From: Clostridia bacterium | Lineage (GTDB): Bacteria > Bacillota > Clostridia > Oscillospirales > RGIG5554 | Length of the DNA stretch: 37,408 nt | Direction of reading: 5' to 3' | NCBI GenBank assembly: GCA_017507855.1 | Contig: JAFWAE010000033.1 | Span: 1-37,408 of the forward strand | Part shown: positions 1 to 7,486 of the stretch, one piece after another | Position numbering within the stretch: the stretch's first letter is position 1 | How the letters are laid out: every line of letters begins with the position of its first letter | Made by a program: the position numbers and the translations under genes | The notes under the pieces: model-generated | What the model saw: only the letters and a program-made list of their open reading frames with translations | What the model was told of the DNA's origin: nothing | Databases searched by the model: none

Positions 1-16
1 GATGGTCGCAGTGATA

Positions 17-140
17 TTATATTCGCCTCTCAAGCTCGCGTAGCGAATACCACTCGGCGATAGCCGAATACCACTGCAAAGCAATAGAACTCGCCGCAGG
101 CGAATATAACTGTGGCACCTGCTCTACGGCAGGTGCCACA
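17..140. repeat. Intergenic array of five mini-hairpins with 7-nt spacers
   Basis: Five short inverted repeats follow one another: 36-46 (TCGCGTAGCGA), 54-67 (TCGGCGATAGCCGA), 75-83 (TGCAAAGCA), 91-103 (TCGCCGCAGGCGA) and 111-140 (arms TGTGGCACCTGC / GCAGGTGCCACA, 12 bp, 6-nt loop). They are separated by exactly 7 nt each time: ATACCAC, ATACCAC, ATAGAAC, ATATAAC. An outer perfect 11-bp inverted repeat (17-27 with 99-109) can enclose the first three hairpins, giving a cloverleaf-like fold that competes with the fourth. There is no T-tract on either strand, so this is not a standard terminator, although it lies just 3' of the leftward ABC transporter genes. It resembles REP-like or MITE-like intergenic repeats. 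The family is not identified. Confidence 0.7.
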
Positions 141-163
141 ATCCCGTCCTTCTTTTTATGTGT

Positions 164-922
164 TTATTCCTGCTCATCCTGGGCCAGAAAGGCGCGGGTC
201 AGCTCGTGCTGAGGGTTGTCGAATATCTGAGCGGGAGTTCCCATTTCTACCACCCGTCCGGAGGCGATGAACACGGCCTTATCGCAAACCTTGCGGGCAA
301 AGTCCATGTCGTGGGTGACGATGACCTGAGTCATACCTGTGGCTGCCAGATCGCGGATGACCTGCAATACTTCATGGGTCAAGGCGGGATCCAGGGCACT
401 GGTAGGCTCGTCAAAGCAAAGCACGCGGGGTTTAAGCATCAATGCGCGGGCAATGGCCACGCGTTGCTGTTGGCCGCCGGAAAGCTCGCAGGGGTAGCTG
501 TCTTTTTTGTCGGCCAAGCCCAAGCGGGTCAGCAACTCCATAGCTTCCTGCTCAATGCGGGGATACTCGGCCTTGTCTGCCATCAGCTTGGGAGCCAAGC
601 AAAGGTTTTCCAGCACGCTGTACTGGGGAAAAAGATTGAATTGCTGAAAAACCAAGCCCAACATCAGTCTGCGGTTATGGATCTCCTCTGCGGAAAGGGG
701 CGTGGTGTTCTCTCCGTCAAAGATCACCTGCCCGTCCACGGTAATGCGCCCGGAATCGGGGGTCTCCAGCAAATTCAGGCAGCGAAGCATGGTCGTTTTG
801 CCACCGCCGGAGGCACCTACCAAACAAACGACCTCTCCTTTTTCGGCGGTAAATTCAATGCCCTTGAGCACAGAAAAATCCCCGAAGGATTTGGTGATGT
901 TGCAAATTTCCAAAAAAGCCAT
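164..922 (-). CDS. Polar amino-acid ABC transporter ATP-binding protein (GlnQ-like)
   Basis: This is the cytoplasmic ATPase of a PAAT-type amino-acid importer, 252 aa, the usual length. Visible motifs are Walker A GASGGGKTT (residues 36-44, with Gly in place of the common Ser of GSGK), the Q-loop FQQF near 92-95, the signature LSGGQQQ (147-153), Walker B RVLCFDE (166-172) followed by PTSALDP, and the switch His in VTHD (about 204). The ATG at 922 is preceded by AAGGAGGGG. It is the last gene of the operon binding protein, permease, ATPase, 14 bp after the permease stop. The family is clear; the substrate cannot be told from the ATPase. Confidence 0.95.
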   Translation of the reverse strand: MAFLEICNITKSFGDFSVLKGIEFTAEKGEVVCLVGASGGGKTTMLRCLNLLETPDSGRITVDGQVIFDGENTTPLSAEEIHNRRLMLGLVFQQFNLFPQYSVLENLCLAPKLMADKAEYPRIEQEAMELLTRLGLADKKDSYPCELSGGQQQRVAIARALMLKPRVLCFDEPTSALDPALTHEVLQVIRDLAATGMTQVIVTHDMDFARKVCDKAVFIASGRVVEMGTPAQIFDNPQHELTRAFLAQDEQE

Positions 923-936
923 CTGTTTGCCCCTCC

Positions 937-1569
937 TTACAGCTTGTAGTAGTTCAGCTTCTTTTCACAGCGGTTAAGCACCAGCGTAGTGATGCCCGTG
1001 AACACCAAAAAGAAGATGGCGGTGGAGAAAAAGGGCCACAAAATACCCTTGGCCAAAAAGCGTTTAGAGACCATGATCAACTCGGGTACGGCAATGATGT
1101 TGGCCAAGGAGGTGTCCTTGATCAGGGTGATGATCTCGTTGCCCATGGGGGCGACGATGCGCTTGACCACCTGCATGAGGATCACCTTGAAAAACACCTG
1201 GGTGCGAGTTAACCCCAGCACTTGCCCGGCTTCATATTGGCCAACGGGGATGGCATCCAGCCCGCCACGGAAAATTTCGGAAAAATAGCAGGCGTAGTTG
1301 ATGATAAAGGCCACAATAGCAGCCACTGTACGGGGCATGGCCCACTCAAAGATCAGGCTTGGTAAATAAAACACGGCGATCAGTTGCAGCATCAGAGGTG
1401 TGCCGCGCACCACCCATACGATCCCTCGAAAAATGGTGGCGATAATTTTGTTGGAGGAGCGGGTGCAAAACATAATGGCCAACCCCAGGGGCAGTGCACC
1501 TAAAAGGGTGCAAAAGAAGATGGCGGTGTTTAGCCCGAAACCTTCCAAAAGAGTCATGATCTTATCCAT
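937..1569 (-). CDS. Polar amino-acid ABC transporter permease
   Basis: Membrane subunit of the amino-acid importer, 210 aa, typical of HisM/GlnP-type permeases. The N-terminal hydrophobic segment (about 12-34) is followed by a short basic stretch and several further membrane spans. The EAA-like cytoplasmic loop is EAGQVLGLTRTQVFFKVILM (about 113-132), which docks onto the ATPase. The PAAT hallmark VWVVRGTPLMLQL precedes it. The ATG at 1569 has a strong GGAGG 6 nt upstream. It sits between the binding-protein and ATPase genes and is presumably co-transcribed with them through the hairpin at 1619-1648. Only one permease gene is present, so it would act as a homodimer. Confidence 0.93.
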   Translation of the reverse strand: MDKIMTLLEGFGLNTAIFFCTLLGALPLGLAIMFCTRSSNKIIATIFRGIVWVVRGTPLMLQLIAVFYLPSLIFEWAMPRTVAAIVAFIINYACYFSEIFRGGLDAIPVGQYEAGQVLGLTRTQVFFKVILMQVVKRIVAPMGNEIITLIKDTSLANIIAVPELIMVSKRFLAKGILWPFFSTAIFFLVFTGITTLVLNRCEKKLNYYKL

Positions 1570-1618
1570 ACAGGACCTCCGTTACTTGCGCTTCAACAAA
1601 GATTTCAAAACAGCAAAA

Positions 1619-1648
1619 TCAGGCGCGCCTACCGGAAAGCGCGCCTGA
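1619..1648 (-). other. Intercistronic hairpin between binding-protein and permease genes
   Basis: Arms TCAGGCGCGC (1619-1628) and GCGCGCCTGA (1639-1648) form a perfect 10-bp stem with a 10-nt loop. On the minus strand it is followed by ATTTTGC, a poor T-tract. It lies 18 bp after the binding-protein stop. Such hairpins commonly stabilise the binding-protein mRNA or partially terminate, so that more binding protein than permease is made; that role is inferred. Confidence 0.6.
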
Positions 1649-1666
1649 AAAAATGCAATAAACCGT

Positions 1667-2458
1667 TTAGTCGGTCACCAGTTGATCGCCCAGCTTGTAC
1701 TTTTCGGCCAGGGTCTTCAAGGTGCCGTTGGCGATCAGTTGATCGATAGCGGCGTTGACCTTGGCGGTAAAGTCGCTTCCCTTACGGAAGGCAATGCCGT
1801 ACTGTTCGGGGGCGAAGGAGAAGGCGGGATCCACAGCCAGGTTGGCGTAGTCAGTGCCTTCGCCGATCATACCGATGGAGGTGACGAAGTCAACCACACA
1901 GGCATCGGCCGTGCCGGAGAACACTTCGAAAATGGCGGTCTTCATGGAGTCCACAGCAGTGTATTTGGCCTGGGCAAACAGGGCGTCCGTCTTAATGGTG
2001 GATTCACCGGCGGATTCGGCCTCGGCCACGATCTTCACATCCTTGAAGGAAGCCGCGTCGGTCCATTTGCCAACGTTTTCGGCCTTCACAACCAGCACCT
2101 GCTTGTTGTTCATGTAAGGATCGGAGATGGACATGGCCTTCTGACGGTCGGCGGTGATGGTCATGCCGTTCCAGATGCAGTCGATAGTTTTGGATTTCAG
2201 TTCGATCTCTTTGGTGTCCCAAACGATCTCCTGGAATTGAGGAGTTACACCCAAAATTTCGCAAACAGCCGTGGCAAATTCGGTTTCAAAGCCGGTCAGT
2301 TCGCCGTTTTCCAGGTAGTTCATGGGTTCAAAATAGGTGATACCGATGATCATTGAGCCTTTGCCCTCAATGTATTCCGCATCGGAACCGGTGCTGCAAG
2401 CCGCCATGGACATGCAGATCATAGCCAGTGCAAACACCAGCGCCAGGATCTTTTTCAT
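1667..2458 (-). CDS. Amino-acid ABC transporter substrate-binding lipoprotein
   Basis: Extracellular solute-binding protein family 3, 263 aa from the ATG at 2458. The signal peptide is basic (MKK), hydrophobic, and ends in the lipobox MAAC, so the mature protein is lipid-anchored. The family-3 core is visible: SMIIGITYFEPMNYLENGEL then TGFETEFA near the N-terminus, and the Asp/Arg ligand region WNGMTITADRQK in the middle. The C-terminus has the usual GSDFTAKVNAAIDQLIANGT. An in-frame TTG at 2473 is possible but poorer. It is the first gene of the importer operon and has its own promoter. The ligand is probably a polar amino acid; I cannot say which. Confidence 0.92.
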   Translation of the reverse strand: MKKILALVFALAMICMSMAACSTGSDAEYIEGKGSMIIGITYFEPMNYLENGELTGFETEFATAVCEILGVTPQFQEIVWDTKEIELKSKTIDCIWNGMTITADRQKAMSISDPYMNNKQVLVVKAENVGKWTDAASFKDVKIVAEAESAGESTIKTDALFAQAKYTAVDSMKTAIFEVFSGTADACVVDFVTSIGMIGEGTDYANLAVDPAFSFAPEQYGIAFRKGSDFTAKVNAAIDQLIANGTLKTLAEKYKLGDQLVTD

Positions 2459-2489
2459 ACTCGTAAGCCCCAATCTTGTAAAATATTCA

Positions 2490-2505
2490 CTTTACCGTGG
2501 TAAAG
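2490..2505. promoter_or_regulatory. Palindrome just downstream of the amino-acid transporter promoter
   Basis: CTTTACCGTGGTAAAG has two perfect 7-bp arms (CTTTACC/GGTAAAG) around a 2-bp centre. It lies in the 5' leader a few bases after the predicted start of transcription and 31 bp before the ATG at 2458, where a bound repressor would block the operon. I do not recognise the motif as that of a known regulator. Confidence 0.5.
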
Positions 2506-2512
2506 CATTAAT

Positions 2513-2541
2513 ATGATAACACAATTTCCTTGTTTTGACAA
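2513..2541 (-). promoter_or_regulatory. SigA-type promoter of the amino-acid ABC operon
   Basis: On the minus strand TTGTCA (2536-2541) is separated by 17 bp from TATCAT (2513-2518). Both boxes and the spacing fit the housekeeping consensus. The leader would be about 50 nt and contains the palindrome at 2490-2505. Confidence 0.6.
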
Positions 2542-2625
2542 GGGGGTAAAAGAAATTTTTTGAGTTTTTTTGCAAAATCGTCGTTTTGGCTTAGAAACAG
2601 GGGAAAAAGAAGGGGTAAATGGGCA

Positions 2626-2663
2626 AAAACACAAGGCTTTCCGTGAAATTCACAGAAAGCCTT
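2626..2663 (-). terminator. Terminator after the LacI-family gene
   Basis: Minus-strand hairpin whose arms (AAGGCTTTCTGTGA and TCACGGAAAGCCTT) contain one A:C mismatch. It is followed by GTGTTTTTG. It lies 6 bp after the LacI stop and separates that gene from the amino-acid operon. Confidence 0.75.
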
Positions 2664-2669
2664 TTCGTT

Positions 2670-3734
2670 TTACAGTAGGTGCCCGGCAAAGGGCTTGATA
2701 TAATCTTGATAATTACAGCGCAGAAGCAACGAGGGGTCCACCAAATACTGCCCCGTTAAGGGAGCCGCGGGCCGATCGGGGAAGGGGGAGACGGCAGAGC
2801 AATATTCATACAGACGCATGGCGGCCTGATACCCTTGCTCAACAGGGTATTGATGGATCACAGCGTCTACGATACGGGCTTCTGCATAGGGAGCAAGCTC
2901 CTCAGAGGCATCGGTGATCACCACGCGAGGGTGAAATTGAGGATGCTCCTTCAGATACTGAAGGATGGGCTTCCAGTTGGCGGTGGAAACGTAGATGCCG
3001 TCCGGAAAGGGGGCGTTTTCCCCGAAATAGTTGATGATGCGTGCTGCCTCGTCGGGGTCGTTATAGGTGTTGTATACGCCGGGCTCCGAATGCCCCGCTA
3101 ACAGAAGCTGCTCGCGGAACCCCTCCAACTTGGGCACGTCAATAAAGGGGTCATGAAAGATGTCATTGGTGAAAATCACAAACCTGCTGCCGATGGGACA
3201 AAGACTGCCCAGATATTCCCCTGCAAGCCGCCCTACTTTCAGGGCGTTTGGCCCAACCGTGAAGCAATCGGAGTGCAGACCGGAAAGAAGAACCGTGGGA
3301 ATGGATTTTCTTTTCAGCTTTTTTTCTAAGATCGGGAAATGATGCCCGGTCACTCCGAGAACGATACCGGATACATTCGACTCTAAAAGCTCGTCCCAAG
3401 CCTGTTCAAATTCAAAACTGCCCAAAGGAATGGCCTTGATGACAGATTTTACGTTGAAATCCTGAAGCTCGGAGAACGCCAGGGAAATTCCCTGCACGGC
3501 CGGCTCAAAATATTTATAATAAGGCTCGGGGGTAATCAGAATGGCGCCTAAGGTGATGGATTTTCTGGACAAGGCCCGTGCGGCCAAATTGGGGCGGAAA
3601 CCCATTCTGTCGGCTGTTTCCAAAATTTCCTTCCGTAATTTTTCACTTACACCCGGGCGACCGTTTAACGCCTTGCTGACAGTACCCTGGGCAATATTCA
3701 TTTTTTTTGCGATATCGTTTACCGTAACTCGCAA
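2670..3734 (-). CDS. LacI-family transcriptional regulator
   Basis: DNA-binding repressor or activator of the LacI/GalR family, 354 aa. The N-terminal helix-turn-helix and hinge helix are clear: VTVNDIAKKMNIAQGTVSKAL (about 3-23), then GFRPNLAARALSRKS (about 46-60). The rest is a periplasmic-binding-protein-like sensor domain with VSGIVLGV and VDAVIHQYPVEQGYQAA, typical of sugar-sensing members. Translation most likely starts at TTG 3734, which has GGGGGA 7-8 nt upstream; there is no nearby in-frame ATG at the right place. It has its own promoter and terminator, so it is monocistronic. Its neighbours suggest control of glycan genes, but the operators found in the 3.9-15 kb locus are direct repeats, not LacI-type palindromes. 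Its target is unknown. Confidence 0.9.
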   Translation of the reverse strand: MRVTVNDIAKKMNIAQGTVSKALNGRPGVSEKLRKEILETADRMGFRPNLAARALSRKSITLGAILITPEPYYKYFEPAVQGISLAFSELQDFNVKSVIKAIPLGSFEFEQAWDELLESNVSGIVLGVTGHHFPILEKKLKRKSIPTVLLSGLHSDCFTVGPNALKVGRLAGEYLGSLCPIGSRFVIFTNDIFHDPFIDVPKLEGFREQLLLAGHSEPGVYNTYNDPDEAARIINYFGENAPFPDGIYVSTANWKPILQYLKEHPQFHPRVVITDASEELAPYAEARIVDAVIHQYPVEQGYQAAMRLYEYCSAVSPFPDRPAAPLTGQYLVDPSLLLRCNYQDYIKPFAGHLL

Positions 3735-3792
3735 AATAAATCCCCCTTTGCAAACATCTGTGAAAGACGAAGGTAAGACATGACTTTTTATT

Positions 3793-3822
3793 ATTATACA
3801 ATTTTTTACAACAATTTGTCAA
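3793..3822 (-). promoter_or_regulatory. SigA-type promoter of the LacI-family gene
   Basis: Minus strand: consensus TTGACA (3817-3822), 18-bp spacer, consensus TATAAT (3793-3798). It sits between the terminator of the upstream pectate-lyase-like gene and the TTG start at 3734. Confidence 0.75.
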
Positions 3823-3844
3823 ATGCTTTTGAAAAAATAGAAGA

Positions 3845-3883
3845 AAAAGAAAAAACTGCACGCTTTTAAAAAAAGCGTGCAGT
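3845..3883 (-). terminator. Terminator after the pectate-lyase-fold lipoprotein gene
   Basis: Minus-strand stem ACTGCACGC/GCGTGCAGT, extendable through an A/T-rich upper stem, followed by a long T-rich tract (TTTTTTCTTTTTC). It lies 16 bp after the stop codon at 3899. Confidence 0.85.
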
Positions 3884-3898
3884 AAAAGAGGATTGAAA

Positions 3899-6800
3899 TT
3901 AGGCGGGAAGCTTATCCGTGGAGGAGCAGTTGTTGATGTTGATCTCGCCCGTGCCCTGTACGCGGTAGCCGCTTTCACCGGGGGCGGCGTTGGCAGTATA
4001 CACCACCATGCCGTTGAGGTTGGCCGTGCCGCCGCTGGATTTGACCAGGATCACGTTTTCGTGGGCGTAGATGGCATTCATATTGGCCGTGCCGCCGGAA
4101 ATATCCACCATGACGGAGCCGGGATTGTACAGGGAGGCCAGGTTGATGGTCAGCGTGCCGCCGTTGACGATGTAGCCGGTGTCCTTATGGCCGTGAGAGC
4201 TGGTGCCGTGCAGAGTTACGGTAGCGCCGCAATCGGCCAGCATTTCGATGTAGGCGTGAGGCTTATCGCTGCACACGCAGCAGATATGCCCGTTGTAGAC
4301 GTTCACCGTGCCGGCGCTTTCCACGATAAAGCCGCGGCGGCTGGCGTCCACGTAGTGCATGTACACCTCTGCGTTTTTGGCATTTTTGCCGTTCTGCTCA
4401 ATAAAGACGATGGAGGAATTGCTGCCAAAGCCGCCGTTACCGAACATCAGCAGGTTTTCGTTGGCACCCACTACGAAGTAATTGTTGTGCTCCATCAGGC
4501 TGAGCAGGTACAGGGTCCAGGAGTCGTTGGTGCCGTAGTCACGGGCATCGTATGCACCGGGAGTCAGTACAGGCTTGTTGGGGATCACGGCACTGTAGCA
4601 CCATTCGCTGCAGGCAAAGTGGCAGTTTTCCAGGCGGCCTGTGCCGCTGTTATTGCCCACAAACACACCCGTTTTCAGCGACTGACCGTGCATGGCGTAG
4701 ACGTAGAAACCGGAAGTGTCTTCCGCAGTGCCGAAGTCGGCGATCTGATAGGCATTGATGGCGATGCAGTCAATGGCCCAGCAGTTTTGGCCGGTAGCGC
4801 GGATCGCATAGGGGAAAGCCTTGTAGTTTTCGTTGGTTTCCTGCGTGGGATAGTAGAAGTTTACACCGCGTACGCCCGCGCCGGGGGCCAGCACAACGGC
4901 ACCGTCGCCGTCTGCATTGCCCTCGCCTCCGTATACGTGCAGCAGGGTTCCGGAATAGTTCAGGGTAGTACCTGCGATCTCCACGGCACCGCGCAGTTCA
5001 ACGCCTGTGGGAACGTTCAGCGTGCCGTTGATGCGGTAGATGCCCGCGGGCATATACACGATACCGCCGCCGTTATCGGCCGCATCCTGCAGGGCTTTGT
5101 TGATGGCCTCAGTCACGTCCTTGCGGCCGCTCATCATAGCGCCGTATTGAGCCACGTTAAAAATGTCCTTCTTAGCGGCACCGGGGATCTTGTCGATAAA
5201 GTCATATTCAGCCGTGGGGGCGGGATCTATGTTCAAGGGCCGGTGGTCGATCTTGGCACCCACCACGACCTTGTCGGTGTTGATCACGGGAGCATCGGTG
5301 GCAAAAGAGCAGCCCAGCACGGACAGCATACGGGTGCGACCGGCGTTGATCTCGTTGCCCTTTTTCACGAAGGTGCACTGGTGGAAATAGGTTTGGCCGC
5401 TGTTGCCGGCAAAGCCAAAGCCTTCGTCGCTCCAGTTTTCAAAGCGGCAGTTGACCAGACCCAGGTTGCCCGTTCCCTCCATCAGCACGGCATTTTCGGG
5501 GTTTCCGGAAATTTCAAGACCGTTGAAGAAGCAGTTCATGGTGAACTTGCGGGTGGCGTGAAGCCCCACGGTATCCTTACCGCTGCGGATCTCCACTTTT
5601 CCGTTGGTGAAGGTGGCGCCGGCGTAGGTCACGCCTTCCAGCTTAATGCCGGTATGGCAGTCTTTAAATTCAAAATTGTAGAAGGTACCGCCGCCGTAGC
5701 CGGCCCAGGAGGTGTTGTTGGGGTTGGAGGTGGAACGCATGATCAGACCCGTGCCGATGCCGTCGGTATAGAAACCGTAGCCCTGCATGGCGTCGTTTCG
5801 TTCGATAATGAAGCCCACGGCCTGCTGCAGGGAAGCGCGCAGGGCGGCCTTGTCCGCATCGGAGGAGGGGGCGCCGTACAGGCCTGCACAGCTTTCCCAA
5901 TAGGAGGCAGAGAAGGTAATGTTGGTTAAACGGTTGATGTCAGAGGATTCATCGGAAATGAAGCCAACCTTTAAGGGAGTAGCCCAAATATTGGTCAGAA
6001 TATGGGTACCGTTATGCACGCCGGAGAAGCCCAGGGCGTTGGCCGCATTGTAGATCATCACGTTTTCTACGGTCAGGCAGGAGGTGTTGCCATTGTCCAT
6101 ACCGATGCAGGGGGCCAGATCCACCGGGTCGGTAAAGCTTTGGTCAACGTAGTAGAAGGCCAAATTACGCACACCGCTGGAGGAGGCCATCATGATCAGC
6201 GGGTCGGCCAAAATGCCCGTGGCGGCATAGTCCGTTACGATAACGCTACCGGTGCCGGGCTTGGTGGTTTCGGGGCTTTGGTAGGTGCCGCGCAGGGTCA
6301 CGTTGCTGGGCACGAACAGGGGACGGCTGAAGTAGTACACGCCGTCGGGTACGAATACCGTGCCGCCACCGCGGGAGGAAGCCAGGCTGAGGGCTTTGCG
6401 GAAGGCGTTCAGGTCGTCGGTAACACCGTCGCCCACCGCGCCGAACTGCACCACGTTGGCAATGGCTACGCTGATCTCGCCGTTTTCGTAAGTGACGTCG
6501 GGAACGTAGGGTGTGCCGGGCTCTACGGCCAAAGCCGCGGCCTTGTCGGCTTCGGAAAGCTTATTAAAGCCGGCTACCTTGTCGGCAGAAAGGAACTTGG
6601 GGGCAAAATCGCCCGAGTCTACATTGACTTGTTTCATAAGGAAAGCCTCCCCACTTTGGAAAAATACGTATCCGGGTTTTGTAAGTTTTTTGGCAGTATC
6701 GTCCAATGCGTCAATAATGACCTTGCCGTCGCTTTCCATGACCAGACGAACGTTACCGTCCTCCGTGTCAAGAGCGCCTACGCGCAGATTATGGAACGCT

Positions 6801-7318
6801 TCTCGGTTCCAATCCACGTCTGTGGCAGAGGAGATGTCTGTACGCACGCCTTTGTTAAAGCGGCAGACGGTAAAATTGGCTTTATCCGTAGCGGGCAGGG
6901 TAATGATGAAGGTGTACCCGTCACCGCCGCCGCAGCCGTTGCTTTCGGAATCGTGCCGCAGGTTGATCAGCAGAGCGCTTCCGTTGTACTGCACGTTGAT
7001 ATCCACCATTTTATTGTGGGCGTCCTCGGAGAAGAAGGAGGCCACGCCTCCGGCAGCGCCCTTGATCCTGACCGTGCCGTCCTCCAAGAAGGTACGGGAG
7101 TTGCGGTACGTGGGACCCCAAAGGGCATCGTCGATCAAGATGCTTTCAGTGAAATAATAGGAATTTCCGTCGTCCGATTTGGTTCTGTCCACATCAAATG
7201 TTTCAGGCAGCTGGGGTTCGGTTCCGGGGGTGGTGGCAGGAGCCTGCACGCAAGAGCAAAGCCCCAACAAAAGAAAAATACACAGCCATCCCGCGGTCCA
7301 ACGCATCGTGTGCTTCAT
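3899..7318 (-). CDS. Large lipoprotein with two pectate-lyase-superfamily beta-helix domains
   Basis: Predicted extracellular glycan-active or glycan-binding lipoprotein, 1139 aa. Signal peptide with a lipobox around LLGLCSC (residues 17-23) and a Thr/Pro linker. Residues about 40-240 form a beta-rich domain of jelly-roll character. Two Pectate_lyase_3-type right-handed beta-helix modules follow. The first begins near 289 with VVQFGAVGDGVTDDLNAFRKAL, then RGGGTVFVPDGVYYFSRPL. The second begins near 716 with VAQYGAMMSGRKDVTEAI, then NGGGIVYMPAGIYRINGTL. The usual GDGxTDDT signature is intact in the first but degenerate in the second. I cannot assign catalytic residues or substrate; a polysaccharide lyase or hydrolase is inferred from the fold. 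The ATG at 7318 follows AAAGGAAG. It is a single-gene unit with the locus operator upstream. Confidence 0.85.
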   Translation of the reverse strand: MKHTMRWTAGWLCIFLLLGLCSCVQAPATTPGTEPQLPETFDVDRTKSDDGNSYYFTESILIDDALWGPTYRNSRTFLEDGTVRIKGAAGGVASFFSEDAHNKMVDINVQYNGSALLINLRHDSESNGCGGGDGYTFIITLPATDKANFTVCRFNKGVRTDISSATDVDWNREAFHNLRVGALDTEDGNVRLVMESDGKVIIDALDDTAKKLTKPGYVFFQSGEAFLMKQVNVDSGDFAPKFLSADKVAGFNKLSEADKAAALAVEPGTPYVPDVTYENGEISVAIANVVQFGAVGDGVTDDLNAFRKALSLASSRGGGTVFVPDGVYYFSRPLFVPSNVTLRGTYQSPETTKPGTGSVIVTDYAATGILADPLIMMASSSGVRNLAFYYVDQSFTDPVDLAPCIGMDNGNTSCLTVENVMIYNAANALGFSGVHNGTHILTNIWATPLKVGFISDESSDINRLTNITFSASYWESCAGLYGAPSSDADKAALRASLQQAVGFIIERNDAMQGYGFYTDGIGTGLIMRSTSNPNNTSWAGYGGGTFYNFEFKDCHTGIKLEGVTYAGATFTNGKVEIRSGKDTVGLHATRKFTMNCFFNGLEISGNPENAVLMEGTGNLGLVNCRFENWSDEGFGFAGNSGQTYFHQCTFVKKGNEINAGRTRMLSVLGCSFATDAPVINTDKVVVGAKIDHRPLNIDPAPTAEYDFIDKIPGAAKKDIFNVAQYGAMMSGRKDVTEAINKALQDAADNGGGIVYMPAGIYRINGTLNVPTGVELRGAVEIAGTTLNYSGTLLHVYGGEGNADGDGAVVLAPGAGVRGVNFYYPTQETNENYKAFPYAIRATGQNCWAIDCIAINAYQIADFGTAEDTSGFYVYAMHGQSLKTGVFVGNNSGTGRLENCHFACSEWCYSAVIPNKPVLTPGAYDARDYGTNDSWTLYLLSLMEHNNYFVVGANENLLMFGNGGFGSNSSIVFIEQNGKNAKNAEVYMHYVDASRRGFIVESAGTVNVYNGHICCVCSDKPHAYIEMLADCGATVTLHGTSSHGHKDTGYIVNGGTLTINLASLYNPGSVMVDISGGTANMNAIYAHENVILVKSSGGTANLNGMVVYTANAAPGESGYRVQGTGEININNCSSTDKLPA

Positions 7319-7354
7319 GGGGGTCTTCCTTTCGTCATTTGGATTATGCCTTTC

Positions 7355-7417
7355 ATCATATCATTTTTCCATTGCTTTGTCTATGGACGATTTTCATAAA
7401 ACAAGGACAATATTCCA
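7355..7417 (-). promoter_or_regulatory. Promoter with paired direct-repeat operator (pectate-lyase-like gene)
   Basis: Minus strand: -35 TAGACA (7378-7383), 17-bp spacer, -10 TATGAT (7355-7360). Directly upstream are two half-sites in direct orientation: 7385-7397 (plus-strand reading GGACGATTTTCAT) and 7405-7417 (GGACAATATTCCA), start-to-start 20 bp. The proximal site ends 1 bp before the -35 box. The same arrangement recurs at 8966-9028, 10601-10664 and 14995-15057. Confidence 0.8.
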
Positions 7418-7433
7418 CTTTTCCTTCTTTTTT

Positions 7434-7470
7434 TGCAAAAAAAGAAAGAGCCCGCAAAAGCGGACTCTTT
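7434..7470 (-). terminator. Terminator after first sugar-binding lipoprotein
   Basis: Minus strand: stem AAAGAGTCCGC/GCGGGCTCTTT with one mismatch, TTTT loop, then CTTTTTTTGC. It lies 16 bp after the stop at 7487 and just ahead of the next gene's operator. Confidence 0.85.
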
Positions 7471-7486
7471 CGTAAGAAAAGTTTTT

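Noticed and set aside
1..140. Possible CRISPR array at the left edge
   Set aside because: Repeated units are palindromes of different sequence with 7-nt spacers, not identical repeats with 25-40-nt unique spacers, and no cas genes are present.
2670..3734. The LacI-family protein as regulator of the direct-repeat operators
   Set aside because: LacI proteins bind near-palindromic sites; the operators are non-palindromic direct repeats 20 bp apart, so another regulator type is more likely, although this cannot be excluded.
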